Source: Clostridia bacterium
GTDB taxonomy: Bacteria > Bacillota > Clostridia > Christensenellales > Pumilibacteraceae
Length of the DNA: 64,000 nucleotides
NCBI GenBank assembly: GCA_022791055.1
Contig: JAAVYI010000018.1
Location: forward strand, 62,001 to 126,000
Reading direction: 5' to 3'
In this document: positions 20,158 to 34,900 of the stretch, one piece after another
Layout: the number at the start of each line of letters is the position of its first letter
How positions within the stretch are numbered: the first letter of the stretch is position 1
Notes under the pieces: model-generated
The model's database searches: none
Seen by the model: the letters and a program-made list of their open reading frames with translations, nothing else
What the model was told of the DNA's origin: nothing
Translations under genes and position numbers: made by a program

Positions 20158-21668
20158 AGGATCTCCAGATTCTTTTTGTAAGCGCGGGCAAAGTCGGCGC
20201 CCGCAGTCAACGCGTCTTTAATCTCCAGCGAGCAATCGCCTTCGACTTCGGTCTTCATAATCACCGAATCGCCCAGCACATCGCAGTTGAGCGCTTTGAC
20301 CGATCCGGACATCGAGCGGTCGAGGCTTTCGGCAATGCGCAGAATGACCGACAGCTTGAGTACCGCAACCAAATCTTCTTCGCGCAAAATGTCCTTGTAC
20401 TTGTTCCAATCCGCCATATTAAAGTCGTCGTTTCGGTGTCCCTGCGCGACAAACGCCGCCAGCACCAAATCGCGGTGCGTAATGCCGTACAGGTTGGAAT
20501 TGATGATAAAATAGAACGAGTGCTTGTGGTGGTCGTAATATTTGATACGCCGCCCGGAGTCGTGCAACAGCGCCGCCACGCGCAGCACCTTTACATACTG
20601 CCGCGGCAACTTATGCAACACGCGCAACTGTTTATAAAGCTGTATCGACAAGTTGCAAACATGTTCCGCGTGCGGGATATTGACGTCGTAATAATACATT
20701 TGCGTGTACACCGAATGCCCCAACACGTCGGAAATCGGCTTTTCAACGGTAGACGGCACGGCATGATTGAACATGATGCCTTCCCGAATGCCCGCGCCCG
20801 AAATGATCAGATTGTTAAAGCCGGTGAAGTCGAAAAAGCCCTTGATGCAGGCCAGCGCGCTGGAGAAGATGTCGGCGCGCGCCACGCTCAAGCCCTTGAT
20901 CTTGGTACGCTTGTCCGCGTCAAGCACCTTGACCATATCGTAAACGGTGTTAAAGTCGCTGAGCGACACATTGTAGTTATGCACCATATTGAGCGGATAG
21001 CGCTTGATCCGCCGGCAAATTTTAGCGAGATTACGGAACGAGCCGCCGACGCCGACAAACTGCACGTCCGGCTCGAGTTCTTTCAGCCAGCCGATTTGCG
21101 AGAACTGATCGGCGACATAGCTTTCGATCATCTTCGCCTGCTCTTCGGGCGCAACGTTGGGATCGTTGAACAAATCCGACAGCGTGATCGTACCGAACGG
21201 CAGATTCTCGCGGTTGAGAATGTTGCGGCGGTTGTAGTGAATGAGCTGCGTGCTGCTGCCCGAAATATCGACGATAACGGCTTTGGGTACGTCGAGCGAA
21301 TTGATAACGCCCTGATAAATATGTATCGCCTCTTCCTCTTCGGTCAGCACTTTGAACTTAAAACCGCAGACCGCGCTGATCTCCTCGAGAAAACTCTTTT
21401 GGTTTTTTGCCCGCCGCACGGCGTTGGTCGCTACGGCATACACCTTATCGACGTTTTGCGAGTCGCACAGCTTGCGGAACATTTTCAATGTCTTGACCGC
21501 TTGCGCCACGCGCGAGGGTTTCAAAAAGCCGTCGCGCTCCATATCCTGCCCCAAACGCACGGTTTCTTTCAACTCGTCGAACACCACGAAATGTCCGTTG
21601 GGTAAAATATGCGCCAACACAAGCCGCGCCGAATTACTGCCTAAATCGATGACCGCTATCGTCTCCAT
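20154..21668 (-). CDS. ppx: Ppx/GppA family phosphatase with C-terminal HD domain
   Basis: Exopolyphosphatase/guanosine pentaphosphate phosphatase family. The 504-residue protein has the ASKHA signatures DLGSNSARLVLAHI (7-20), ATNAVRRAKN, and the catalytic-glutamate segment VLTEEEEA; the second phosphate loop reads DISGSSTQ where DIGGGSTE is usual. The C-terminal third carries an HD-type segment ALLHDSGRR. It controls polyphosphate or (p)ppGpp pools by family analogy; which is preferred cannot be said. It is first in the operon ppx-maf-mreB-like. Confidence 0.9.
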   Translation of the reverse strand: METIAVIDLGSNSARLVLAHILPNGHFVVFDELKETVRLGQDMERDGFLKPSRVAQAVKTLKMFRKLCDSQNVDKVYAVATNAVRRAKNQKSFLEEISAVCGFKFKVLTEEEEAIHIYQGVINSLDVPKAVIVDISGSSTQLIHYNRRNILNRENLPFGTITLSDLFNDPNVAPEEQAKMIESYVADQFSQIGWLKELEPDVQFVGVGGSFRNLAKICRRIKRYPLNMVHNYNVSLSDFNTVYDMVKVLDADKRTKIKGLSVARADIFSSALACIKGFFDFTGFNNLIISGAGIREGIMFNHAVPSTVEKPISDVLGHSVYTQMYYYDVNIPHAEHVCNLSIQLYKQLRVLHKLPRQYVKVLRVAALLHDSGRRIKYYDHHKHSFYFIINSNLYGITHRDLVLAAFVAQGHRNDDFNMADWNKYKDILREEDLVAVLKLSVILRIAESLDRSMSGSVKALNCDVLGDSVIMKTEVEGDCSLEIKDALTAGADFARAYKKNLEIL

Positions 21669-21767
21669 ACTGCCTCACTTAAACGTTTACAAAAAATTTG
21701 ACGCCTCGATACCAGCGCCCCGGCGTTTAAAGAAATAAAAACTTCCTTATTTTAGTTTTGTATTAAC

Positions 21768-21796
21768 ATTATATCACACATATCGACGCTTGTCTA
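21768..21796 (-). promoter_or_regulatory. Promoter of ppx-maf-mreB-like operon
   Basis: TAGACA-17 bp-TATAAT on the minus strand; leader about 95 nt. Confidence 0.8.
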
Positions 21797-21948
21797 GATG
21801 CTTTTGAAAAATCGTTTGACTAAAATTATCTTTTATTTTTTGTGCATAATTGACAGTACCCGCACAATTTTCAAAAAACGACGGAAAAAATCGCGGTTTA
21901 ACCGTTTGTCGCACACGCAATAAATGTCCTCAAAACGCACAAAAACTA

Positions 21949-21977
21949 TTTACATTTCGCGCGTATTATGGTAAAAT
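21949..21977 (+). promoter_or_regulatory. Promoter of the gene at 22008
   Basis: TTTACA-17 bp-TAAAAT on the plus strand; leader about 25 nt with AGAAGG before the ATG. Confidence 0.78.
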
Positions 21978-22007
21978 AATACGGTATAACGATAAGAAGG
22001 TCGCGCT

Positions 22008-24524
22008 ATGTCGAAAGTCAAAAAAATACGCTATATCTTAACGGCTGCACTGTTGGCGCTGACGGTCGGGCTTGCCGCTCGACTTCCCTTTTACCGCGCC
22101 GCCGCCGCGCCCGCCGAGGTGGACGTTCGTCTGCTGTTCGCGCCGCAGACCGAGACGCAGTATACGTTTCTCGATACGCCGACTTCGATCGGCGCTACCG
22201 CTACCGAACTGTACATAACCACCGCGCAGGCGATACGCTCCTTTTCGTTTCGGGGCGCCGAAACGGGCGGTCTCGACATCGCCGCCGACAAAGCCTATCG
22301 GCACGAAGGCATGACCGTCACGTTGGAGAGGGGCGTTCTGCAAGTCTATTTCGGCGACGCACAAACAACGATCGCCTCGGGACTCGACGACTTTTCGGCA
22401 CACGGTAGCACGCTGTACGCATACGCCAACGATGCACTTATGAACGCTGCGGACGTATCGGTCTACGCGATCAGCGAAAACACGTTGACGGACGAGCATA
22501 CGCATCGCTTAGCCGACACAAGCATCACCGCGCTGGCCACCGCGGACGGACAAGCCTATGTCAGTATCCGCGCCAACGGCACCGGCACGCGCGACAACAT
22601 TTGCCTATTGACTGCCGACGGCACGTTGCGCGTTTGCGCCGCCAATGTCCCGGCTGTGCGCGCCATGACGGTCAGCGGCGACATGCTGTATGCCGTCAGC
22701 GAAAACAAAATCACCGCTTACCGTTCGGTGATCGGCGCGCTCATTCCCGTTGAGACGCTTGCCGTCGCCGACGTGACCGACCTGGTTGCGGCGGACGGGT
22801 ATCTGTATGCATTGACGGGCGCATATGCCGTACTCAAAACGCCCGCGACGCTTTCCGGCTACACCGAACTGATCGCATCGGCAAGCGCGCAAGTCGGATT
22901 CTACGATATGCCGTCGACTTGCATCACGCGCAAGGACAAAGCGATCGTCGCCGACTGCAACAATCACCGCGTCGCCCTCGTGTCCGACGACGGCGTATCC
23001 TATCTCGATTATCCGTTTGTCTACCCCACCGGCGTTGCCGTAGACGACTACGGGCGTATGTATGTCTGTCATAGAATCAATATCATCGACGTATTTGACG
23101 AAACGGGCGCGCATTTGTACACCGTAGAGGCCGAAAGCCGCATACTCGACGTATTCACCGACAGCGCGGACGACGTGTTCGTCCGCACCGAAAACGGAAT
23201 CGGCAGATTGCAAAACAGCCAAGTGCAACCGCTGTACACCGGCGCGGTCGAAGCGGCCGCCGTCATGCCCGAAGGCAGTTCGATTTACCTGTACGCAAGC
23301 GGCACCGTCTCCCGCCTCGAGAACGGCGTCCCGGTCAAAGTCGCATCGATCGGCGGCACGGTCATCGATTTTGCCGTCGATGTCGAGCGTTCGATCTACG
23401 TTTTAGACGACAGCGGCATGATCCACAAATATGCGGCCGCCAACAACTACGCCACGCCTTCCGCGCCGGTACAATATGTCGGCTATCCGGTCACCGACGG
23501 TGCGAGACGATTGAACATTTCGTCGATCCGCAATACCCTGCTCGACTACGGCGATCTGATCGTCACCGACACCAAAGCGCACACCGTCAAGGCGATCGAC
23601 GCGGCTTGCTTTGCGGTCAAAGTCATCGACGAAAACGTACAGCCGCCCGTCGATCCCGATTCGCCCGTACCCGCTCCGATCACCGACGACAGTATCGTTT
23701 TCTATGCGCAAGAGGATATTGCCGTTTACCAACTCCCCCGCGACATGTCGCCGTTCTATACCATCGCCAAGGGGCGAAAGATCATCGTGCCGCGGTATAA
23801 CCTCACCGATACGGACGCTTTCAGTTTCGTGCTTGTCGAGGACGCCGAAAACAAAGTTTTACTGTCCGGCTATGTGCGCAAGTTCCGCCTACCGGAAAGC
23901 GCCCGCCTACCCTATGTCGCGCCGCCGAGCGCCGTCGGCACGGTGCAAAACGATGATACCGTCGTATACAAATGGCCTTCGGTGTACGCTGCGCCGATCA
24001 GCGGCTACGACAGCCTAAGTAAAGGCACCGAAGTTTCCTTGCTCCGGTTCGTCGCCGGGTTTATCGACGACAGCGGGTTCCGCTGGTATCGCGTCGCGGT
24101 AGACGGCGGCGAAGGTTACATTTATGCTGCCAATCTATCGATCAATCGGTATCAACCGGTTTTCGAGCGGCCGCAGTACAATGCCGAAATCGTCGCAGCG
24201 CTCGGCCGCGACACCGCGCAGCTTTACATTCTCGACGGCGACGGAAATTACCGCGAACTCGAAAACGAGCCGCCGCTCCCCAAAGGGACGCGCGTACAGG
24301 TCGTCGGCACATTCGATCCGTCTCTACAATATACGCAGATCAAATACTTCGACGAAACGCTGGGTACGCTCGACTGCTACGTTTTGACCGAACACCTCAA
24401 ATATCACGGCGTGACCGCGCTACAGATCATCGTGTTCGTGCTGATCGGCGTGGTGCTGGTGCTGCTGATCATCTTAATCATACATCGCTTTGTCGTCCGA
24501 CGTAAAAAGCTGACCAAACTGTAA
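22008..24524 (+). CDS. Membrane-anchored extracytoplasmic beta-propeller-like protein
   Basis: The 838-residue product has an N-terminal signal (basic MSKVKKIR, hydrophobic to about residue 35), a long extracytoplasmic part and a C-terminal membrane span (about 804-830) with a basic RRKK tail facing the cytoplasm. The first 530 residues are repetitive beta sequence with NHL-like units such as DCNNHRVALVSDDG and PTGVAVDDYGRMYV. Two later segments, around 560-620 and 640-710, look like SH3-type modules (DDTVVYKWPSVYAAPISGY, WYRVAVDGGEGYIYAANL). A cell-envelope sensing or wall-binding role is plausible but unproven. Confidence 0.65.
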   Translation: MSKVKKIRYILTAALLALTVGLAARLPFYRAAAAPAEVDVRLLFAPQTETQYTFLDTPTSIGATATELYITTAQAIRSFSFRGAETGGLDIAADKAYRHEGMTVTLERGVLQVYFGDAQTTIASGLDDFSAHGSTLYAYANDALMNAADVSVYAISENTLTDEHTHRLADTSITALATADGQAYVSIRANGTGTRDNICLLTADGTLRVCAANVPAVRAMTVSGDMLYAVSENKITAYRSVIGALIPVETLAVADVTDLVAADGYLYALTGAYAVLKTPATLSGYTELIASASAQVGFYDMPSTCITRKDKAIVADCNNHRVALVSDDGVSYLDYPFVYPTGVAVDDYGRMYVCHRINIIDVFDETGAHLYTVEAESRILDVFTDSADDVFVRTENGIGRLQNSQVQPLYTGAVEAAAVMPEGSSIYLYASGTVSRLENGVPVKVASIGGTVIDFAVDVERSIYVLDDSGMIHKYAAANNYATPSAPVQYVGYPVTDGARRLNISSIRNTLLDYGDLIVTDTKAHTVKAIDAACFAVKVIDENVQPPVDPDSPVPAPITDDSIVFYAQEDIAVYQLPRDMSPFYTIAKGRKIIVPRYNLTDTDAFSFVLVEDAENKVLLSGYVRKFRLPESARLPYVAPPSAVGTVQNDDTVVYKWPSVYAAPISGYDSLSKGTEVSLLRFVAGFIDDSGFRWYRVAVDGGEGYIYAANLSINRYQPVFERPQYNAEIVAALGRDTAQLYILDGDGNYRELENEPPLPKGTRVQVVGTFDPSLQYTQIKYFDETLGTLDCYVLTEHLKYHGVTALQIIVFVLIGVVLVLLIILIIHRFVVRRKKLTKL

Positions 24525-24527
24525 TCG

Positions 24528-24553
24528 AAAAGCCCGACCGTCGGGCTTTTTTA
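24528..24553 (+). terminator. Intrinsic terminator of the gene at 22008
   Basis: AAAAGCCCGAC/GTCGGGCTTTTTT, a perfect G/C stem with a T6 tail immediately after the stop. Confidence 0.92.
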
Positions 24554-24604
24554 GTTGTGCGAGTTTGTCCGTGTCCGGATACGCAGCGTCCGACGCTCTC
24601 ATTG

Positions 24605-24648
24605 GAAAACCGACGGTTGCATTTACGAAACCGACGGTTGCTTTTTTG
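24605..24648 (+). terminator. Tandem ACCGACGGT unit, terminator-like
   Basis: Two copies of AAACCGACGGTTGC (24607 and 24628) can pair with one another with a central mismatch and are followed by T6GT5. It sits just past the 3' end of the amidohydrolase gene on the opposite strand and could end plus-strand read-through. Confidence 0.4.
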
Positions 24649-24657
24649 TTTTTCTTG

Positions 24658-26859
<2,202 letters not shown>

Positions 26860-26889
26860 CACATAAAAACGGTTGGAAAGGGATCGATC

Positions 26890-27300
26890 ATGCAAGATTG
26901 GTTACAAAAGTTTATCAAGCGGCGCAAGGTCGCTTTGATCGGCTCGGTGGACGAAAACGGGTATCCGAACATCAAAGCGATGCTTTCCCCGCGCAAAATC
27001 GAAGGCAACGACTTCTATTTTTCCACAAATACTTCGTCTTTGCGCGTCGGCCAGTTTGCGCAAAATCCCAAAGCGTGCCTCTACTTCTACCGCAAAGGCC
27101 TGTTTCAGTATCAGGGCGTTATGCTGACTGGGGTCATGGAGATTTTGACCGATCCGGCGATCAAGCAAGAACTGTGGCAAGTCGGCGATTCCATGTTTTA
27201 TAAAAAAGGTGTGACCGACCCCGATTACTGTGTTTTGCACTTCAAAGCGGCGACCTGCCGCTACTACTGCGACTTAAAGACCACACAGATCGAATTATAA
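26890..27300 (+). CDS. Pyridoxamine 5'-phosphate oxidase-like protein
   Basis: A 136-residue single-domain split barrel. It has the family pattern VALIGSVDENGYPNIKAML, FYFSTNTSSLRVGQ and NPKACLYFYRKG, like general-stress-protein-26-type flavin-binding proteins. Function is not known for this branch; it need not make PLP. It starts 30 bp after purA with GAAAGG nearby and ends at a strong terminator, so it is likely co-transcribed with purA. Confidence 0.8.
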   Translation: MQDWLQKFIKRRKVALIGSVDENGYPNIKAMLSPRKIEGNDFYFSTNTSSLRVGQFAQNPKACLYFYRKGLFQYQGVMLTGVMEILTDPAIKQELWQVGDSMFYKKGVTDPDYCVLHFKAATCRYYCDLKTTQIEL

Positions 27301-27312
27301 TTAGACACCAAA

Positions 27313-27350
27313 AACGCGCCGTATTCCGTAAAGTACGGCGCGCTTTTTAT
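27313..27350 (+). terminator. Terminator of purA-PNPOx unit
   Basis: Stem CGCGCCGTA/TACGGCGCG with a 10-nt loop, preceded by A4 and followed by CTTTTTAT. Confidence 0.92.
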
Positions 27351-27527
27351 ACTCTCTGTTTCCGCTTGCACCGCTGAACGCAAAGCCCCTATATTTAGGC
27401 ACGACAAATGGCGCGTCGCACGAGGCACTATTTGTGGCAAATCACACCCTTATGGAGTTTGCCCGTCGGACAACGTAAGGACGCGCGATGTCATACAGCC
27501 GGAGGCGGTTTCTGCTCGACCGACATT

Positions 27528-27932
27528 TCAGTCTGTCAGCGTGGTGATAAACATCGGCGTTTCGTCCTCGCCCGCCACGAATCCGCAAGAGCGGTAAAAA
27601 TCCAATTTGGAATTGTACGCATTTAACACGATACGCAAGTAATCGCGGTACTTTTCTTTTACCCGTTCGACCAACTGCCGCCCGATCCCCAAGCCTTGAT
27701 AATCGGGGCGCACCAACAAATAATGCACGTATGCCGTCATCACGCCGTCGTCGAGCGCGCAAATCATACCGACCGGCCTTTCCCCGTCCCAAGCCGAAAC
27801 GACGGTCCCGTAATTGCGCAGGGCGATCGCCAGCTTTTCCGGATATTGTCCCGACGACCATCCGACCGACAAAAACAGATCTTGCAATTCGGCTGCCGAA
27901 AACTCTTTCTTTTCACAATATGTAATTTGCAT
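27528..27932 (-). CDS. GNAT-family N-acetyltransferase
   Basis: A 134-residue acetyl-CoA-dependent acyltransferase. The acetyl-CoA pyrophosphate loop is VRPDYQGLGIGRQLV, followed by the typical ending LNAYNSKLDFYRSCGFV. The substrate is unknown. I use the ATG at 27932 with GGAG 6 nt upstream; this lies 1 bp after the pnuC stop, so it is the second gene of a pnuC unit. The longer frame upstream only shadows pnuC. Confidence 0.88.
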   Translation of the reverse strand: MQITYCEKKEFSAAELQDLFLSVGWSSGQYPEKLAIALRNYGTVVSAWDGERPVGMICALDDGVMTAYVHYLLVRPDYQGLGIGRQLVERVKEKYRDYLRIVLNAYNSKLDFYRSCGFVAGEDETPMFITTLTD

Positions 27933-27933
27933 G

Positions 27934-28641
27934 TTACTCTCCTTCGGTAACGGTTTTTGCCTCGCTTTGGCGGCGACCGATCCGACTCCAGTTGATAAAG
28001 CCGTAAAGATCCAGTACCAAAAAGGCGACAAAACAGACGGCGATCGGCAAATAGGTCAGACTTTCCCGACAGGCCAAGCTCCACATGACAATCAAAACAA
28101 TATCGTTGAGCGCGTAGCCCACCGCATAAAAACGACTACGGCGCGCCGTCAAATACGCTGCCACGAACGAGGTAAACACCGACACGGTGCTGATGATCAA
28201 ATTAGTCGTTTGCATGGCCCATAAAATGAAATAGAATGCCACCGTGACGACGACCGCAGCCGTCATGAATAACCCCCATTCCCGCGCCGACAGGGTATTG
28301 ACCTTGACTTCGTTTTTATCGCCTTTGTACGGATTGCGCAGCCAAGAGACGAGCGCCGCGACCGCCATCGGTGCGCTGAGCGCCAGGTACGTGATCATTT
28401 CGCCGTAATAGCGGAATGAATATGAAATGACGCCGTAAAAGACGGCAAAGACGATCGTCAAAATCTGTCCGATCGGATTGCCTTTGGACACGAATATCAG
28501 CGCGGTCACACCGATCAGCGAGCCGACCAAATAATGATATTGCGTATTGCGAAACACCAAAAAGCATACGACGATAGCGCATACGCTGCCGCCCCATATC
28601 AGCCACTCGATGACCGTCAACTTTTTCAGCCATTGCAACAT
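27934..28641 (-). CDS. pnuC: PnuC-family nicotinamide riboside-type transporter
   Basis: A 235-residue membrane protein with about seven hydrophobic spans. It has the family hallmarks NTQYHYLVGSLIGVTALIFV, KGNPIGQILTIVFAVFYGVI, YRxYGEMITYL-like FRYYGEMITYL, and the C-terminal YAVGYALNDIVLIVMWSLA and DLYGFINW. PnuC members facilitate uptake of nicotinamide riboside, while close relatives take thiamine or riboflavin; phosphorylation inside traps the vitamin. A structured leader at 28672-28812 suggests RNA-level control. pyrG lies upstream in the same direction. Confidence 0.85.
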   Translation of the reverse strand: MLQWLKKLTVIEWLIWGGSVCAIVVCFLVFRNTQYHYLVGSLIGVTALIFVSKGNPIGQILTIVFAVFYGVISYSFRYYGEMITYLALSAPMAVAALVSWLRNPYKGDKNEVKVNTLSAREWGLFMTAAVVVTVAFYFILWAMQTTNLIISTVSVFTSFVAAYLTARRSRFYAVGYALNDIVLIVMWSLACRESLTYLPIAVCFVAFLVLDLYGFINWSRIGRRQSEAKTVTEGE

Positions 28642-28671
28642 ATATGTATTACTCCGTTAAATCCGATTAGC

Positions 28672-28812
28672 GTTTGCTTGCGCCGCTCTCCTATTTTTAC
28701 CCCGAATGACGGCGCAGTAGCAAACTGTAAAAATAGCACTCTATCCATATCTTCCAAGACCTAACGACATAGATAAAATGCTATTCGCATCGGCGGCACC
28801 CGGTGGCGCCGA
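28672..28812 (-). promoter_or_regulatory. Structured leader RNA upstream of pnuC (candidate riboswitch/attenuator)
   Basis: On the minus strand three structures follow in order. First a G/C stem TCGGCG..CGCCGA at 28790-28812. Second a long hairpin AATAGCA..TGCTATT (28732-28785) ending in a T5 tract, which looks like a terminator and could also serve pyrG. Third GTTTGCT-GCGCCG pairing CGGCGC-AGCAAAC (28672-28725). The loop of the third holds GTAAAAATAG (28691-28700), a perfect 10-bp complement to CTATTTTTAC (28727-28736) within the second hairpin's 3' arm and tail, making a pseudoknot that excludes the terminator. I cannot assign it to a known class. Confidence 0.5.
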
Positions 28813-28860
28813 CCTGTGTTATTCAATTATTTGTACTAAAATCGCCCGCTGTTTGCCCGT

Positions 28861-31861
<3,001 letters not shown>

Positions 31862-31883
31862 TCCTTGTTTTCTCTCCCCTTTG

Positions 31884-31927
31884 ATAGTCAAAAAGCGACT
31901 CTGAAATATGGAGCCGCCCTTGACTAT
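31884..31927 (-). terminator. Hairpin after the Ig-repeat gene, partial terminator
   Basis: ATAGTCAA/TTGACTAT outer arms enclose GGGCGGCTC/GAGTCGCT with CTTTTTG on the descending side. It lies between the Ig-repeat protein and the RnlA-like gene and may lower expression of the downstream rnlA-like-pyrG segment relative to the strongly promoted surface protein. Confidence 0.6.
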
Positions 31928-31941
31928 TCCAGCCTACTTTC

Positions 31942-34900
31942 TTATTTCTTGTCTTTCTTCGGCTTTACTTTTCTGTAGCGCACAAAGTAGATGATCACAC
32001 CGGCAATCAAGACAACGCCGACGATAATCAATACCGTGCTGATCATGGTGAGGGAAATGTTGCTCGTCGACTTCTGTGCCGACACAACGATTTGATACTG
32101 CAACGTCGTTTTGTTGCCGGCCTCGTCGCTGACTTCGTAAACGACCGTGTACGTGCCGCTCTTGTCGAGCTTGATCGTTGCGCCGTTATCCGTCTTAGTG
32201 GCATAGGTCGAACCTTTACCGCTGACCGTAACAACTTCCGATTTGGACGGGTCGATCAACTTCTTGGTAAACGTGCAATCGCTGATCGAATCTTCGCTGC
32301 TTTCCAGCGTCAACGCCGAGAACTTAAATTCGGAATTGATGCGCGCTTTTTCGGCCGGCGTAGACGTTACTTTGAAGTCGGGCGCCACTACGTCGCCGAC
32401 ATTGACGGTGAACGTTGCCGTCACGGGGTCGCTACCGTTGAGCGCTGCCGTATAGGTGACGGTATAAGCGCCGTCCTTACGCGGCTCGAACGAATAACCG
32501 CCGTCTTCCGTCGGCGTCGCGGTGACATCTTCGCCGTTCTTGGTAATTTGGATGTCGATCTCGGCATTGCCATGCTCACCGATCGCAACGACCGCCGGCA
32601 AAATCACGTCTTTGTCTTCGTCTTTTACTTTCTTGGGCGCATACGTCGGCATCAAGCCCTGCACTTCAATCACCGGCTTTTCGGTGTCGGTGGTGGAAAT
32701 GCTGTACGTTCTGCGCGTCACTAACTCGCTACCTTCTGTCGCCACATAACCGGCCGTGAACTGATAGGTGCCTTGATTGTAAGCGATAAACTCGCTGCCC
32801 ATCAGGCTGAAACCTGCACCGGTGATTTTGTGCGCCAAATATGCATGATTTACGTCCGGAATGTTATCGAAACGGGTATCCTGCAATTTATACGCGGTGT
32901 ACGCCGATCCCGACGTAGGCATCGAAATTGCCGAAGTCGTCGGCTTGTCGGTATTGCCGCCGCTCGTCGAATCGCCTTCTACCACAATCGGATATATGGC
33001 AACGGTGTTCTTTTCGGCCAACGTGAACGCACGAACAGCGATTTGATAGGTGCCGCTCGTTCCCGGCGTAAAGGTCAAGTTGCGCACAACGATCTTGCTG
33101 TAGTCATAGTAGGTCTCGAGGCTTACATTGTCGAGCGTCTCGCCCTTCGGGTTGGTCACGCGGACTTCGAAACCGGTGAACGGATAGTCGTCTTCAGTAA
33201 CCGCGATCGTGAATCCGCCGGCATTGACTTGATCCTTGGTCGTCCAAGCGGCATCTCCCGTTTTCTGCTCTTGAATAGCCGCAGTGATAACCGGTGCGTT
33301 GGTGACGCTTGCCGTCGAGACAACGCGGACAACGTTCAAACTCGCTCCGTCTTTCTTATTCTCTTTGTAGAGGCCGACGCTGTCGGAGACTTTCAAGTTA
33401 AACGTTAGGTTCTTGTTTAAGGTCAACTTATTGGTATCGTCGATCTTGAATACCAAATTGTCGCCTTCTTTTACGATTTCGGCTTTTTCGCCACCCTTGA
33501 CCTTAAGCGGTTCCGTACCGGGCGCATCGGATACAATCTCGTATTCCACGTGTAAACGCGTGGTCGCAGCCTCGGCGTCGGCAACCGACGGCGTAGGCAC
33601 TACGAACGTCTCGCCCTCTTTGGCGATCAAGTAGTCGGGCGTTTCCACTTCGGCGGTAACAGGCGCTTTCTCGTCCTTATACGTGCTTTCCACCGTGATC
33701 TTGTAGGTCTTGGTGGCGACGTTACCCTTAGCGTCTTTCGCGCGGTACTCTACCGTATAGGTACCGGTCTGCGGATCGGTGTTCTTCACTTCGTTGAAGT
33801 CGAATTTGAATTCGCCGAACTTATATTCTTTGTCCTTGATTTCGCCGTAGTTGGCACCGTTCGACGTGAAGATCTTGCCCTTGCCTTCTTCGCTTTCGTC
33901 GAGGATGTTTTCAAAACTCATGACGGTCGCGTTGTCCGAATTGGTGATCTTGAACGAAACAGTCAAGCCCTCGTCGCCTGCGTTATCGACAACGATAGGC
34001 GTCGGGAACGAAATACCGGCATCGACTTCTTTCTTCGTATCCGTGACTTTTCCGTCTGCACCCTGCTCGACCGTCCAAACTTTCAAGCCCCACTTTTCGG
34101 GGATCTGATGTTCGTCGATGACTTTGAACACGGGGGCAACCTTGTCCACACCGCTGATTTTATAGGTGTAGGGCGCCGACTTTTTGCCGGCGTCGTCGGT
34201 AGCCTGGTAAGTTACCGTATAGTTTTTGTCGCCGAGTTGGGTCGGATAGAACGACATCAATTTGTCGTTATCGAATACTTCGTCGGCGTCGAGCGTCTCG
34301 TCGGCGTAGCCGTTAGCGTCGACAGTCACTTGCTTGACTTTCTGATCGCCTTGCATAACGGTAACTTCGACTTTGACATTTTCATCGAGGTCGTCGCTGA
34401 CCGTCGCCGTCGGCAACGTCACTTTGCGGTTGATGCTGGCTTCGGTCGGCACGTTGACAATGCTCAGCGTAGGCGCAGCGTTGTCTTTGACTTCGGTCTG
34501 CACCTTGACGGTGAAGTCCTTGGTATAATACTTGGTATTGCCGTCGAGTTGCGCATAATACTGCACGTACACCAGGCCGTTATTTTCGGGCTTGTAGGTG
34601 CGCGCCTCGTCCGACACGTCGCCGCTGACGGTAAATTCCGTTGTCTTATCGCCGTTGACGACCTTGGCTTTGATCGTTTGCCCTTCGAGCGCGACCATTT
34701 TGCCGTCCTCGTCGTAGTAAACGAGCTGCGCTTTCGGCAACGTCATCGAATCGCCTTTTTTCAAATACGTCGGGATATCGGCGCCGTTAAAGTCGACTTT
34801 GATCTCGTAGTCGTGGGCTACCGAACTGTACACGTAGAAATCATACGACTGATACCCGTCTTCACCCTTTGTACCCTTGGAAAAAGTCACGGTGTAGGTA

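Larger units (their letters stand above)
21669..22007. promoter_or_regulatory. Divergent promoter region ppx / secreted protein
   Basis: This 339-bp A/T-rich gap contains two well-formed divergent promoters (21768-21796 minus; 21949-21977 plus). Nothing else recognisable is present. Confidence 0.7.

Noticed and set aside
20436..21605. 389-codon plus-strand frame opposite ppx
   Set aside because: Antisense shadow of ppx, without start signals.
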